11,056 nucleotides of DNA from GWA2-66-18 sp964537395 (lineage in GTDB: Bacteria; Elusimicrobiota; Elusimicrobia; UBA1565; UBA9628), in NCBI GenBank assembly GCA_964537395.1, contig CAZIBN010000091.1:1-11056 (forward strand). Reading direction: 5' to 3'. Under the pieces are notes generated by a model. The model made no database searches. It worked only from the letters and a program-made list of their open reading frames with translations, and was not told the DNA's origin. Shown piece by piece: positions 1 to 7,245 of the stretch (position 1 is its first letter; each line of letters begins with the position of its first letter). Made by a program: the position numbers and the translations under genes.

Positions 1-9
1 GGCAGGCAT

Positions 10-15
10 TACACT
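10..15 (+). promoter_or_regulatory. Candidate -10 element upstream of gene A
   Basis: The hexamer TACACT lies 28 bases before the gene A start codon. The same hexamer sits before gene D (7220-7225), and the near-identical TACAAT sits before gene C (4442-4447), which is why I list it. Any -35 element would lie outside the window, so it cannot be checked here. It matches the sigma-70 -10 consensus at four of six positions. If used, transcription would start near position 22 and leave a leader of about 20 bases. Confidence 0.3.
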
Positions 16-43
16 AACGTAGCGTAAGAAAAGAGAGAAAAAT

Positions 44-1840
44 ATGGCTACTTTCCTCGACAAGAACAAGAAAAAGAGCGCCCTTGCGGCCTTGCTTCTG
101 TTCATCAGGACGCGCAAGACCGTGATTGCGCTGCTCCTCCTGGTGGCATTGGCCTCGTTCTTGTTCGTGAGCCCATCCAACCTTCTCCTTCACTTCCCGG
201 GCGGCGACCGGGCGGCGGCGGGCTTGGCTTGGATCGCGGGGAAGGTGGGCGTGGATACCTCTAAGTGGGGCCTGGCCGGCGGCAAGCGCGACTACGGCGA
301 CCTGCTGGCGGCGTTCCGCTCGGCCAGGGACGGCGGCGGCAAGGCCGGTTGGTCCGCGTTCATGGGTGGAGGCAACGGGGCGGGCTCGGGCGGCATCGGC
401 GGCGCCTCCGGCTCGCTCGGCTTCGTGAAGGGCAACGCGAAGGACCTTGAGGCCGCGGGCGGCAGCGGCGCGAACCTGCCCACGCCCGGCGCGGTCGAGG
501 GAGTGCTCAATCCCGACGACGCCAAGAACCGCGGCGAAGGCGAAGGCGTGGCTTTGAACGAAGGCGACGTGTCCGGCGAGCGCGAGGGCCTGGTCAAGAG
601 CGCGTTCGCGGGCGGCTTCGGAGACGGCATGCGAAACTCCGGCGTGAGCGGCGAGGGCGCGTTGTCGGGCGGCGCGTTCGCGGCCTCAAATTTCTTCGGT
701 AACGGCAGCTTCGGCGGCGGCAAGGGGGCTTCGACCGGGAAGCTCGGCGACGTGGTCAAGGGCGGCCTCGAGGGCATCAAGGGTCAGACCGCCAAGGGCG
801 TGCAGATCCAGGGCGCGGCCAAGGGCCAGCTGTCGAAGGCGAACGCCTCCCGGATCAGCGCTCGTACCAATAAAGGACTGGTCGGCACGCACACGATCAG
901 CGGCCAGCGCGCCTTCGTCCAGCTCGCCGCGGGACGCGGCCGGGCGGCGATCTCGGTCGCGCCGAACTGCACCCCGGGCTCCGGCTGCCCCGGCGAGTTC
1001 GCGGCCACCAACACCGGCGCGGTGTACGACGGCAACACGATCAGCGGCGATCGTACTGATATTCTGACGGCGCCCGAGATCGACGGCATCTCAAGCCCGA
1101 ACCTGCCCGACTCGGGCATGGCCGACGACTATATCCGCGACGCGGAGAAGATGGACGCCGACGCGAAGAAGTGCCGCGAGCTCGACGACAAGTACGGCCC
1201 GACGGAGCTCGCCTACGACAAGCAGCAGGAGGCGCTCTCCAAGCAGTTCGACTCGATGGGCTGCGGCCAGGGCGGCTGCAGCAAGTCCAAGGCCAATGCA
1301 TGCCGGCGCATGGGCGATCAGATGAAGCAGCTGTGCCGCGACTCGATGGGCGTGCGCTGCAAGCACATCCACGAGTGCCCGCTGACGGCGAAGAACAACT
1401 GCTCTCCCGCGGAGTGCGACGGCCCCGCGCGCCAGAAGTCCCAGATCGTCCAGGTCAACGACGGCAATCGGACCCGGACGGTGGACCAGGGCGATGCCAT
1501 CGACACGAGCCCGACGAATGAGACCACGCAGGAGCAGAGCCCCCAGTGCGTGAGCTCCAAGCAGTACATCATCGAGGCCCGCGAGGCCACGCAGAACGCC
1601 GTCAACGATTACCGCAGCAATAGCTGCGAGGCGATGTACTCCGACGTGACGCTTTCGGGCAAGCTTAAATACATGAGCAAGTGCGGGGGCCGCGAAAGCC
1701 AGGTCGTCAACAACTGCAAGCGCTACGCGAACAACCTGTGCCTGAGCGCGAAGGCCTGCTCTGACGCCCAGTGCTCGGGCGATACGGACGCGTGCGTGAT
1801 CACGGATTTGAAGGGCATCGAAGACTTTATCAGCCACTAA
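44..1840 (+). CDS. Gene A: membrane-anchored Gly/Ala-rich protein with duplicated cysteine-rich C-terminal domain (unrecognised family)
   Basis: I do not recognise this 598-residue protein. The N-terminus is basic (KNKKK at 7-11, RTRK at 22-25), followed by one hydrophobic segment at about 26-42 with no clear cleavage site. That predicts a single-pass anchor with the rest of the chain outside the cytoplasm. Residues about 80-300 are rich in Gly, Ala and Ser, have no cysteine and look like a flexible stalk. All 19 cysteines lie at 309-584. They form two related blocks: C377 to C458, and C502 to C577. Both share the spacing C-x10-C-x7-C and end in the similar motifs LTAKNNCSPAEC and LSAKACSDAQC. 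This density suggests an oxidised, disulfide-bonded domain in the periplasm or on the surface (inference). ATG 44 is chosen because an in-frame TAG lies at 20-22. The upstream signal is only a purine-rich run (AAGAGAG, 31-37). Gene B follows after 22 bases, so the two are probably co-transcribed and act together. Codon use is strongly G/C-ending throughout. Confidence 0.92.
   Translation: MATFLDKNKKKSALAALLLFIRTRKTVIALLLLVALASFLFVSPSNLLLHFPGGDRAAAGLAWIAGKVGVDTSKWGLAGGKRDYGDLLAAFRSARDGGGKAGWSAFMGGGNGAGSGGIGGASGSLGFVKGNAKDLEAAGGSGANLPTPGAVEGVLNPDDAKNRGEGEGVALNEGDVSGEREGLVKSAFAGGFGDGMRNSGVSGEGALSGGAFAASNFFGNGSFGGGKGASTGKLGDVVKGGLEGIKGQTAKGVQIQGAAKGQLSKANASRISARTNKGLVGTHTISGQRAFVQLAAGRGRAAISVAPNCTPGSGCPGEFAATNTGAVYDGNTISGDRTDILTAPEIDGISSPNLPDSGMADDYIRDAEKMDADAKKCRELDDKYGPTELAYDKQQEALSKQFDSMGCGQGGCSKSKANACRRMGDQMKQLCRDSMGVRCKHIHECPLTAKNNCSPAECDGPARQKSQIVQVNDGNRTRTVDQGDAIDTSPTNETTQEQSPQCVSSKQYIIEAREATQNAVNDYRSNSCEAMYSDVTLSGKLKYMSKCGGRESQVVNNCKRYANNLCLSAKACSDAQCSGDTDACVITDLKGIEDFISH
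1249..1351 (+). repeat. Short direct repeat inside the gene A cysteine domain
   Basis: The 13-base sequence CGACTCGATGGGC occurs at 1249-1261 and again at 1339-1351, exactly 90 bases apart and in the same frame. Both copies encode Asp-Ser-Met-Gly (residues 403-406 and 433-436) near cysteines. It may be a trace of small-scale tandem growth within the first cysteine block, or simply codon preference acting on a repeated peptide. Confidence 0.5.
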
Positions 1841-1850
1841 GCGAAGCACC

Positions 1851-1855
1851 AGGAG
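1851..1855 (+). promoter_or_regulatory. Ribosome binding site of gene B
   Basis: AGGAG lies seven bases before the ATG at 1863 and 10 bases after the gene A stop codon. It fixes the gene B start and supports translation of B from the same transcript as A. Confidence 0.85.
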
Positions 1856-1862
1856 AATTGAT

Positions 1863-4406
1863 ATGGATCAGCAACCGAAGATCCCGACCTTGAAGGACGC
1901 TCAGAAGCCCCAGGTGAAGATCAAGGGCATGGGCGCCGGCTTGACCCTCTTCGATCGCCTTAAGCAGTTCAAGAAGAAGGATCTGGCCTTCATCCTGGCC
2001 GGCCTGGGGACCTTGTTCATGGCCCCGCTGGCGGAGCACTTCATGATGGCTCCCGAGAACGGGGACATGAGCGCGGGCTTTCGCGGCCCCGGCGGCGGGT
2101 CGGGCAGCAACCTCTTCGGCAGCGGCAGCAGCCCCTACGAGAACGGCAACAACAGCATCGCTCAGGGCGGAGCTATCGGCGGCTCCGGCGACATCATCAC
2201 GCCTTTGAACGTGCGCGACCCCAGCGCCCTCGTGATGGGCCCTGGCGGGACGCAGCAGCCTCCGGCGGGCTCGGCGGCTCCGGCGGTCGCTCCGCCCACC
2301 GCTCCAGCAGAGAAGACGGATTATAGGGACGCTCTTGCCGGCGCGGCTTCCCGCGCGGCCTCGGCGGCCGTGAAGAAGGCGCCTCTCCCGGTTCCGAAGA
2401 TCGCCCTCGGCGGCAGCGGCGGCCTTCGCGGCCTGGGCGCGGCCAGCGGCGGCAGCTCCAGCGGCTCGGGCAGCCTTGGCCCCATCAACAGCGGCAACCT
2501 CGGCCAGGCGGGCACGGGCGGAGGCGGGCTGAACCTCGTTCGCTCCAATCCCAACTTCCGCGGCGCGGCGGGACCGCGCGGCAACAGCCCGACGGGCCTC
2601 GACGGCACGAAGAAGGCCGGCGCCAACGCCGGTGACGCGTTCTCACGCACGGGCAGCGCTTTGGGCGGCCTGAACCAGGCGGCAAGCGAGCAGATTCCCA
2701 CCGGCGGCCAGGGCTTCGGCGGCGGCGGGCAGGGCGGCGCGGGTGCCAACGACAAGCCCGGCGGCGGCGCGGGCGCGGCGGGCAGCAAGAGCGTCGGCGA
2801 GTCCTTGGCCTTCATCGAGGCGAAGGAACGTATGATGGAGAATCTCAAGCTCGAGTTCGAGAAGCGCAAGCTCAAGGACCCGGAGCTCCTGCTCTACGGC
2901 ATCCGCAACGACTCGCTGAAGGCCATGGCGGCCGAGGCGACGAAGATGCTGACGAAGTCGGCGCTCGGCTTGTTTGCCGATGCGGCCGGCGGCAAGAAGA
3001 CCATCCAGTGCGGGACGGGGTCGGTGCTGCCGTTGTCGACGGCTGAGAATAACCCGTGCTCTGCGGAGCGCGAAGACAAATGCTATAGGTCTTGCGGCAC
3101 CGATTGTTACATCTACCAGGCGATAAAGGGTGGCGTTGGGGTTGAATGCACGGTTAAGTCGGATAAGGGCACGACTGCTCCCTCAAAGACCGATACTGCG
3201 GCGGCTAATGCGGAGAAGGATCGCGTGGCGGGAAAGGTGACTGTTCCGGCGGGGGCCGCGCAGGGCTCGGTTGATGATATCTGCCTGCAGCTGGCGTCCA
3301 CCGCCTTTACGACTGATGAAGCTCTCGTAACCGCGCAGGGGAAGAAGGGTGATGCTAGGGATGAGGCTCAGATCAAGAGATTAACGGATCAGCAAACTGA
3401 GCTGGGCGCGGGCAGGGTGAGCATCGGAAATCTTATCGCTGCTCAAAACGCCCTTTCTGGCCCCCGCCCGGTTAATACAACGGTTAAGTGCAAGGGCGAT
3501 GGGAGTATTAAACCTACGACGGTACCCGACGACAAATCCGTCAATGAGCATATTATTGCCATGAGGAAGGCGATAGGGGGCGAAGATGGCGCGGGTGGGG
3601 TCGTTAAAGACCTCAAGGGTGCGCTGGGTGATTCGAAGACTGATCCGAGCGATAAAAGCTTGAAGGCGGCCGGCGGAGTGGTGGATGGAATTGCTGCGGA
3701 GTACAAAGCCACCGAGGAGCTTCTCAATCAAGCCCGCGCCGCGCTTGCAAAGAATCCGGCGCTGACATTAGATAAATTCAACCCGGGTGAAGTTCAAAAT
3801 AGGATCGGGACATACGATGTGGCCTGGAAGGACAGCACGAAATTGGGCGAGAATCTGGGCAAAATAATGGAAAGCCTGAAACCCGCTGTCGACGGCCTTG
3901 TCGCCGCGGCTGGCGGCGATGGCGGGTCGGTCAAGGCGGTCGTTGATGCGAGCCTCGCCTTCGATAAGTCTCTCGATAGGGCGAAAGAGGTCAAGATTAA
4001 GAAGGCCGACGGTACGGACGGGACGGATACGGTTCTGAAGCCTGACGACGTCACCAAAGCCAAGAAGTTGAGGAGCACGGCTCCGGAGGGTGGCGCTAAG
4101 GAAGAGTCGGGAACGCCGGGGGCTTCCAAGGATGCGACTGCCTTTGTGACTGGCGCTAAGAAAATTGCTGAGGATGCCAAGACGGAAAAGACACAGCTTG
4201 GAGAGGTGGACCAAAAGATGACTGGGGCGAGTGTCACTGAAGCTGACGCCTCTCTGATTAAGACGCCACTCACCGCGCGGTTCCCGAATAATATCGCGAA
4301 GGTCATCAAGGAGCAGGGCTCGATCCTTGTCGGTATTGGCAATCAGTCTGATATGTCTTCGAAGGCCGGGGGAGCGCCGGCGGCAGGCGCGCCCGTAAAA
4401 AACTAG
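1863..4406 (+). CDS. Gene B: membrane-anchored Gly-rich protein with cysteine cluster and long C-terminal region (unrecognised family)
   Basis: This 847-residue protein matches no family I recognise. A 40-residue N-terminal tail ending in KKK (37-39) precedes one hydrophobic segment at about 41-57 (LAFILAGLGTLFMAPLA), so it is probably a single-pass inner-membrane protein with an external C-terminus. Residues about 65-310 are Gly/Ser/Ala/Pro-rich low complexity. A charged, helical stretch (about 313-345) follows. A cysteine cluster comes next, at 383, 399, 407, 411, 415 and 429, with two outliers at 474 and 543. Residues about 545-835 are Lys/Asp/Ala-rich and look helical. The plan mirrors gene A, with which it forms a tight pair; the phrase LSTAENNPCS (391-400) faintly resembles LTAKNNCS of gene A. 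The coding style changes near base 3040. Upstream, one of 13 arginines is encoded by AGG. Downstream, eight of 13 use AGG or AGA, and TTA, ATA and GTA codons appear. The 3' half may therefore have a different history. Function is unknown; a partner of gene A in an envelope complex is an inference. Confidence 0.94.
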   Translation: MDQQPKIPTLKDAQKPQVKIKGMGAGLTLFDRLKQFKKKDLAFILAGLGTLFMAPLAEHFMMAPENGDMSAGFRGPGGGSGSNLFGSGSSPYENGNNSIAQGGAIGGSGDIITPLNVRDPSALVMGPGGTQQPPAGSAAPAVAPPTAPAEKTDYRDALAGAASRAASAAVKKAPLPVPKIALGGSGGLRGLGAASGGSSSGSGSLGPINSGNLGQAGTGGGGLNLVRSNPNFRGAAGPRGNSPTGLDGTKKAGANAGDAFSRTGSALGGLNQAASEQIPTGGQGFGGGGQGGAGANDKPGGGAGAAGSKSVGESLAFIEAKERMMENLKLEFEKRKLKDPELLLYGIRNDSLKAMAAEATKMLTKSALGLFADAAGGKKTIQCGTGSVLPLSTAENNPCSAEREDKCYRSCGTDCYIYQAIKGGVGVECTVKSDKGTTAPSKTDTAAANAEKDRVAGKVTVPAGAAQGSVDDICLQLASTAFTTDEALVTAQGKKGDARDEAQIKRLTDQQTELGAGRVSIGNLIAAQNALSGPRPVNTTVKCKGDGSIKPTTVPDDKSVNEHIIAMRKAIGGEDGAGGVVKDLKGALGDSKTDPSDKSLKAAGGVVDGIAAEYKATEELLNQARAALAKNPALTLDKFNPGEVQNRIGTYDVAWKDSTKLGENLGKIMESLKPAVDGLVAAAGGDGGSVKAVVDASLAFDKSLDRAKEVKIKKADGTDGTDTVLKPDDVTKAKKLRSTAPEGGAKEESGTPGASKDATAFVTGAKKIAEDAKTEKTQLGEVDQKMTGASVTEADASLIKTPLTARFPNNIAKVIKEQGSILVGIGNQSDMSSKAGGAPAAGAPVKN
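3040..4403 (+). other. Segment of gene B with atypical codon usage
   Basis: This part of gene B uses many A/T-ending codons. In the 44 codons from about 3481 to 3612 I count 18 ending in A or T, whereas in about 40 codons near 2401-2520 I count only two. Arginine moves from CGC to AGG as the commonest codon, and the TTA leucine codon appears (3381 and 3768). The shift is abrupt and coincides with the start of the cysteine cluster. The reading frame stays open with no frameshift. Recombination with a divergent allele, or weak codon selection on a fast-changing domain, could explain it. Confidence 0.7.
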
Positions 4407-4441
4407 GTCTTTAGACCCAGGCGAGAATTTGAGTTTGGAGC

Positions 4442-4447
4442 TACAAT
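4442..4447 (+). promoter_or_regulatory. Candidate -10 element upstream of gene C
   Basis: TACAAT matches the sigma-70 -10 consensus at five of six positions and lies 32 bases before the gene C start. No convincing -35 hexamer sits 16-18 bases upstream, so activity is uncertain. It would give gene C some transcription independent of the A-B pair. No strong terminator separates B from C, so read-through is also expected. Confidence 0.35.
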
Positions 4448-4470
4448 AGGAACGGCGTTATAGTCGTACC

Positions 4471-4474
4471 GGAG
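4471..4474 (+). promoter_or_regulatory. Ribosome binding site of gene C
   Basis: GGAG lies five bases before the ATG at 4480 and decides the start. The signal-peptide-like N-terminus that follows agrees with this choice. Confidence 0.8.
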
Positions 4475-4479
4475 AAGCC

Positions 4480-7122
4480 ATGAAACCCCTGAATCCCATC
4501 ATGGCCGTCTTGGTGATTGCGTCCGTCGGGGCCTCGCCCCTGCGGACGCTCGCCGCTGACGGCGACAAGCCCACGGCCGTTGCCGCGGCGGTCGAGAACA
4601 CCAACTCGATCAACGCGCTGACCAAGATCCTGACCGAGAACCCCGACGCGCGCAAGGATGCGGGCAAGCGCTTCGAGGAATTCCTCCTCAACGCCGACAA
4701 GAGCGGAAAGAGCTTCGTCGCCATCGACGTGAACGCCACGGCCGCCGGGGCCGTCGCGCGCGAGTGGGGCGAAACGAAGGGGGCGATCGGCAGCGTCGCC
4801 ATGTTCTATTTTGTCGCCGGCCCCGGGCTCGTGACGCCGGGCTGGGTGAAGACGGACCCCATCCTGTCGAAAACCTTCGTTGCGGACGGCAAATGGGAGC
4901 CCCGACTGCGCATCGCGCTCGCCGACTGGACCGGTAAGAGCCAGATCACCAAGGCCCGGGAGAAATCTCAAGTCACGGCGTTTCTGAATAATGCTGCCGA
5001 GAAAGCCGCAACAGTGTTCAAGGATACGCGCGACAGCGCCGAACGCGAGCAGAGCATCAAGGACAACGATAACACCGCGACGAAGGTTCCGGATGCGAGC
5101 GCAGGCTCCGGGACGCGGCTTAACAACGGCACGACGCGCGATTACACGTTGAAAGATCTTTATGAGGATGGCGCGGAGGTGACGGAGATTTCCGGCCCCA
5201 ACGATCCCAATTCGCGCAAGATCTCGATGAAGATCTACACGAAGCGCCTGGACAACGGGCAGCTCGTCAACGAGATCGGCATCTTCGACATCACCAATAC
5301 GGGCGACATTTTCGGCCAGCGCTTCTCGCTTGGCGATGGGGATCAGTCGTTCGTGCTGGATGACCGGACGCCGGGACATAAAAAGTACGAGCTCACGTTT
5401 GGTCCCGCGGATAAGGACGGCAATCGAAGCATTACTCTCGCGCGTCCGGACGAAGCGAAAAAGGGCGGCGGCGTGCCTTTGAAGACCTCGGTCTCGGCTC
5501 TGTTCCTCGCGCGCGCCGATCAGGCAGCGAAGTTTGGCTCCATGGGCGATGTCGCCAAGGTGGGCGATCAGGAGTTCTACGTCCTGCCTCAGGGCGGCGC
5601 CAAGAGCGGCTTCGTGTTTTTCCCGAAAGCGGCGACGGATGCCCGCAGCAAGGACAACATTCGGGCCTTCGCGCCCGGGCTTTACGCCGAGACCGGCGAG
5701 CGCGGTCCCGATGGCTGGTCCCAAAGGATCGCGACCGGCCCGAAAGGCGGCCCGCACCTGGGCACGGTTGGCGACAAGCAGTATCGCCTCGTATGGAACG
5801 GGAAGCTCACGCCTCCGGCCTGGGAGGTTACGGATGGCGGCGGCGACGTTACGCCTCCGAAGCCCAAGCCGGGCGAGGGCACCACTCCGGGCGGCACTCC
5901 CGGCGGCACCCCCGGCACCACCCCCGGCGGCGGCACGTCGCAGGACGGGATGTCCGTCGCCGATCTGGAGCTTCATCTGTTTAAGCTTGCGATCGAAGAG
6001 GGGAAGTGCCAGAAGGCCGACATAAAGCTCATGGCGGAAGATCTGAAGGATAAGTTCCGCCTCGTCACCTGCGGCAAGGCCGGGGAGAAGCAGGTGATCC
6101 TCCTCACTCCGCTGAGCATCGAGCCCAAGCGGCAGATGATCTTTTCGAACATTGAGAAGCCGCCCCTGGCGCTTCTGAACGGACGGATCGTGGATCATTA
6201 CCTGGTCCTTCAGTTCGACAAGCAGGTGCAGTACCTGGACCTGAACAAAAAGACCGAGAAGAAGGGCTTCGCGATCGGAGGCTTCGTCTCGAACTTGGTC
6301 GCGGGCGGCGATCCGGACGACAAGGAAAAGAGCGGGATGACGAACATGATGATCTTCATCGACGCCCTGCGCTACTACATGGATGTCCCGTCCAGCAGCG
6401 CCGTCTTCGCCGAGGTCCCCAAGCGCGTCAAGGCGGCTCTGGGAGACAAGCGCTTTGACCTGCAGGCCAGCTATTCGGATGGGACCCTGGTGGTCATCGG
6501 CCGTGGCGAAGTCGGCGGCCCGACCTTCCAGGTCTGGCCCGGGGTCAATACGCCGGCGGCTGATCCCGCCAGCGGTCTGTACGCTCACCTGGGCGGACCG
6601 ACCAACGTGTTCGAGCCGGAGACGAGCTCGATGGATGAGTCATTCAAGGTTAAGATCGTTGTGTCCAAGTCGTTCGAATATCATCTGGTGGGGAACGCGC
6701 AGACGGACATCGCCCTGTACAAGCTCGTCGACCCGACCGGCAAGGACAAGACGGATAAGCACTTCCTGTCGTTCAAGTATAAGGGGCTCGATACGGCGAA
6801 CGCGAACCCTGAGAGCGCGAAGGTCGTGAAGATCTTCCGGACGAATTTCTTCCAGACGTTCGACGAGGGCGCTCCGCTCCCGAAGGAGCGCACGATGCAG
6901 GGGCTGACGCTCGAGAAGGACCCCCTGGTCCGCGGGACCTTGGCCTATCGCTTCATCGCGGGCTCGAACGAGAAGCGGGGCGTGGTGGGCGTGTTCCAGA
7001 ACCCGCAGCTCGCCGGCGAGGGCCAGAAGGACGTGAAGGCCAACTGCGTGGGGCCGATCGTCTGGTGGGGCCTCTCGAACCGAGAGGCGGCCCTGAAGGT
7101 CTGCATGGAAGACAAGTTCTGA
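4480..7122 (+). CDS. Gene C: secreted two-domain protein with Pro/Gly/Thr linker (unrecognised family)
   Basis: An 880-residue protein that I cannot assign to a family. It starts with a signal peptide: Lys2, a hydrophobic core at about 7-18, and a likely signal peptidase I site near LAA (24-26) before Asp27. There is no lipobox. The mature N-terminal part (about 27-457) contains a charged helical stretch (about 155-200) and then a region that alternates short hydrophobic and charged stretches and looks beta-rich. A linker at 458-488, built from repeats of PGGT and PGTT, separates it from a C-terminal part (489-880). That part holds all four cysteines, as two pairs close to its two ends: C510 with C531 and C856 with C875. 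This spacing would suit disulfides outside the cytoplasm. The gene sits 73 bases after gene B, with its own Shine-Dalgarno and a possible -10 box, and a strong terminator follows its stop. It is probably secreted to the periplasm or surface and works with A and B (inference). Codon use is G/C-ending, unlike the 3' half of gene B. Confidence 0.94.
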   Translation: MKPLNPIMAVLVIASVGASPLRTLAADGDKPTAVAAAVENTNSINALTKILTENPDARKDAGKRFEEFLLNADKSGKSFVAIDVNATAAGAVAREWGETKGAIGSVAMFYFVAGPGLVTPGWVKTDPILSKTFVADGKWEPRLRIALADWTGKSQITKAREKSQVTAFLNNAAEKAATVFKDTRDSAEREQSIKDNDNTATKVPDASAGSGTRLNNGTTRDYTLKDLYEDGAEVTEISGPNDPNSRKISMKIYTKRLDNGQLVNEIGIFDITNTGDIFGQRFSLGDGDQSFVLDDRTPGHKKYELTFGPADKDGNRSITLARPDEAKKGGGVPLKTSVSALFLARADQAAKFGSMGDVAKVGDQEFYVLPQGGAKSGFVFFPKAATDARSKDNIRAFAPGLYAETGERGPDGWSQRIATGPKGGPHLGTVGDKQYRLVWNGKLTPPAWEVTDGGGDVTPPKPKPGEGTTPGGTPGGTPGTTPGGGTSQDGMSVADLELHLFKLAIEEGKCQKADIKLMAEDLKDKFRLVTCGKAGEKQVILLTPLSIEPKRQMIFSNIEKPPLALLNGRIVDHYLVLQFDKQVQYLDLNKKTEKKGFAIGGFVSNLVAGGDPDDKEKSGMTNMMIFIDALRYYMDVPSSSAVFAEVPKRVKAALGDKRFDLQASYSDGTLVVIGRGEVGGPTFQVWPGVNTPAADPASGLYAHLGGPTNVFEPETSSMDESFKVKIVVSKSFEYHLVGNAQTDIALYKLVDPTGKDKTDKHFLSFKYKGLDTANANPESAKVVKIFRTNFFQTFDEGAPLPKERTMQGLTLEKDPLVRGTLAYRFIAGSNEKRGVVGVFQNPQLAGEGQKDVKANCVGPIVWWGLSNREAALKVCMEDKF
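5888..5937 (+). repeat. Imperfect tandem repeat encoding the PGGT linker of gene C
   Basis: About four imperfect copies of a 12-15 base unit resembling CCCGGCGGCACT encode PGGT, PGGT, PGTT and PGGGT (residues 470-486). Such repeats can change copy number by slippage, and here any in-frame change would only alter linker length between the two halves of the protein. Confidence 0.7.
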
Positions 7123-7131
7123 TCGCTGAGC

Positions 7132-7180
7132 GGCCCGGGACCTAAGGCCTATATGGCCTGGGTCCCGGGCCTTCTTTATT
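7132..7180 (+). terminator. Strong intrinsic terminator after gene C
   Basis: An 11-base perfect stem (7132-7142 with 7161-7171, GGCCCGGGACC) extends inward through a G-T and an A-T pair and four further G-C pairs, with one bulged A at 7145 and a five-base loop TATAT. The T-rich run TTCTTTATT follows directly. The stem starts nine bases after the gene C stop codon. The opposite flank is not A-rich, so it should work only in the plus direction. It separates the gene A-B-C unit from gene D. Confidence 0.92.
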
Positions 7181-7196
7181 AATGGGTCCATAGGCC

Positions 7197-7225
7197 CTGA
7201 CAGGAAGGCCCTCCTCTGCTACACT
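7197..7225 (+). promoter_or_regulatory. Candidate sigma-70-type promoter of gene D
   Basis: CTGACA (7197-7202, five of six matches to TTGACA) and TACACT (7220-7225, four of six matches to TATAAT) are separated by exactly 17 bases. The pair lies directly after the terminator and ends 20 bases before the gene D start. The predicted transcript start near 7232 leaves a leader of only about 14 bases. The only Shine-Dalgarno-like bases (AAGG, 7227-7230; CAGG, 7231-7234) would be partly or wholly lost from it. Confidence 0.55.
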
Positions 7226-7245
7226 CAAGGCAGGTCGCGCCCCTC

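Noticed and set aside
1091..1849. 252-codon minus-strand open frame opposite gene A
   Set aside because: Its composition (Ala/Val/Leu/Arg) is typical of a shadow frame. The plus-strand frame shows organised cysteine spacing that only a real protein would have.
2080..2800. Collagen-like or PE-PGRS-like protein reading of the Gly-rich part of gene B
   Set aside because: There is no regular Gly-x-y triplet and no regular glycine-repeat motif, and the rest of the protein fits neither group. It is described only as a low-complexity stalk.
4407..4418. Small hairpin GGTC-TTTA-GACC right after the gene B stop codon
   Set aside because: The stem has only four base pairs and no T-run follows, so it should not terminate transcription.
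4441..6588. 715-codon open frame on the minus strand opposite gene C
   Set aside because: It lies antisense to gene C, which has a ribosome site, signal peptide and terminator. In GC-rich genes with G/C third positions the opposite strand is often stop-free, and this translation is Arg/Leu/Ala/Val-rich with no domain or export signal.
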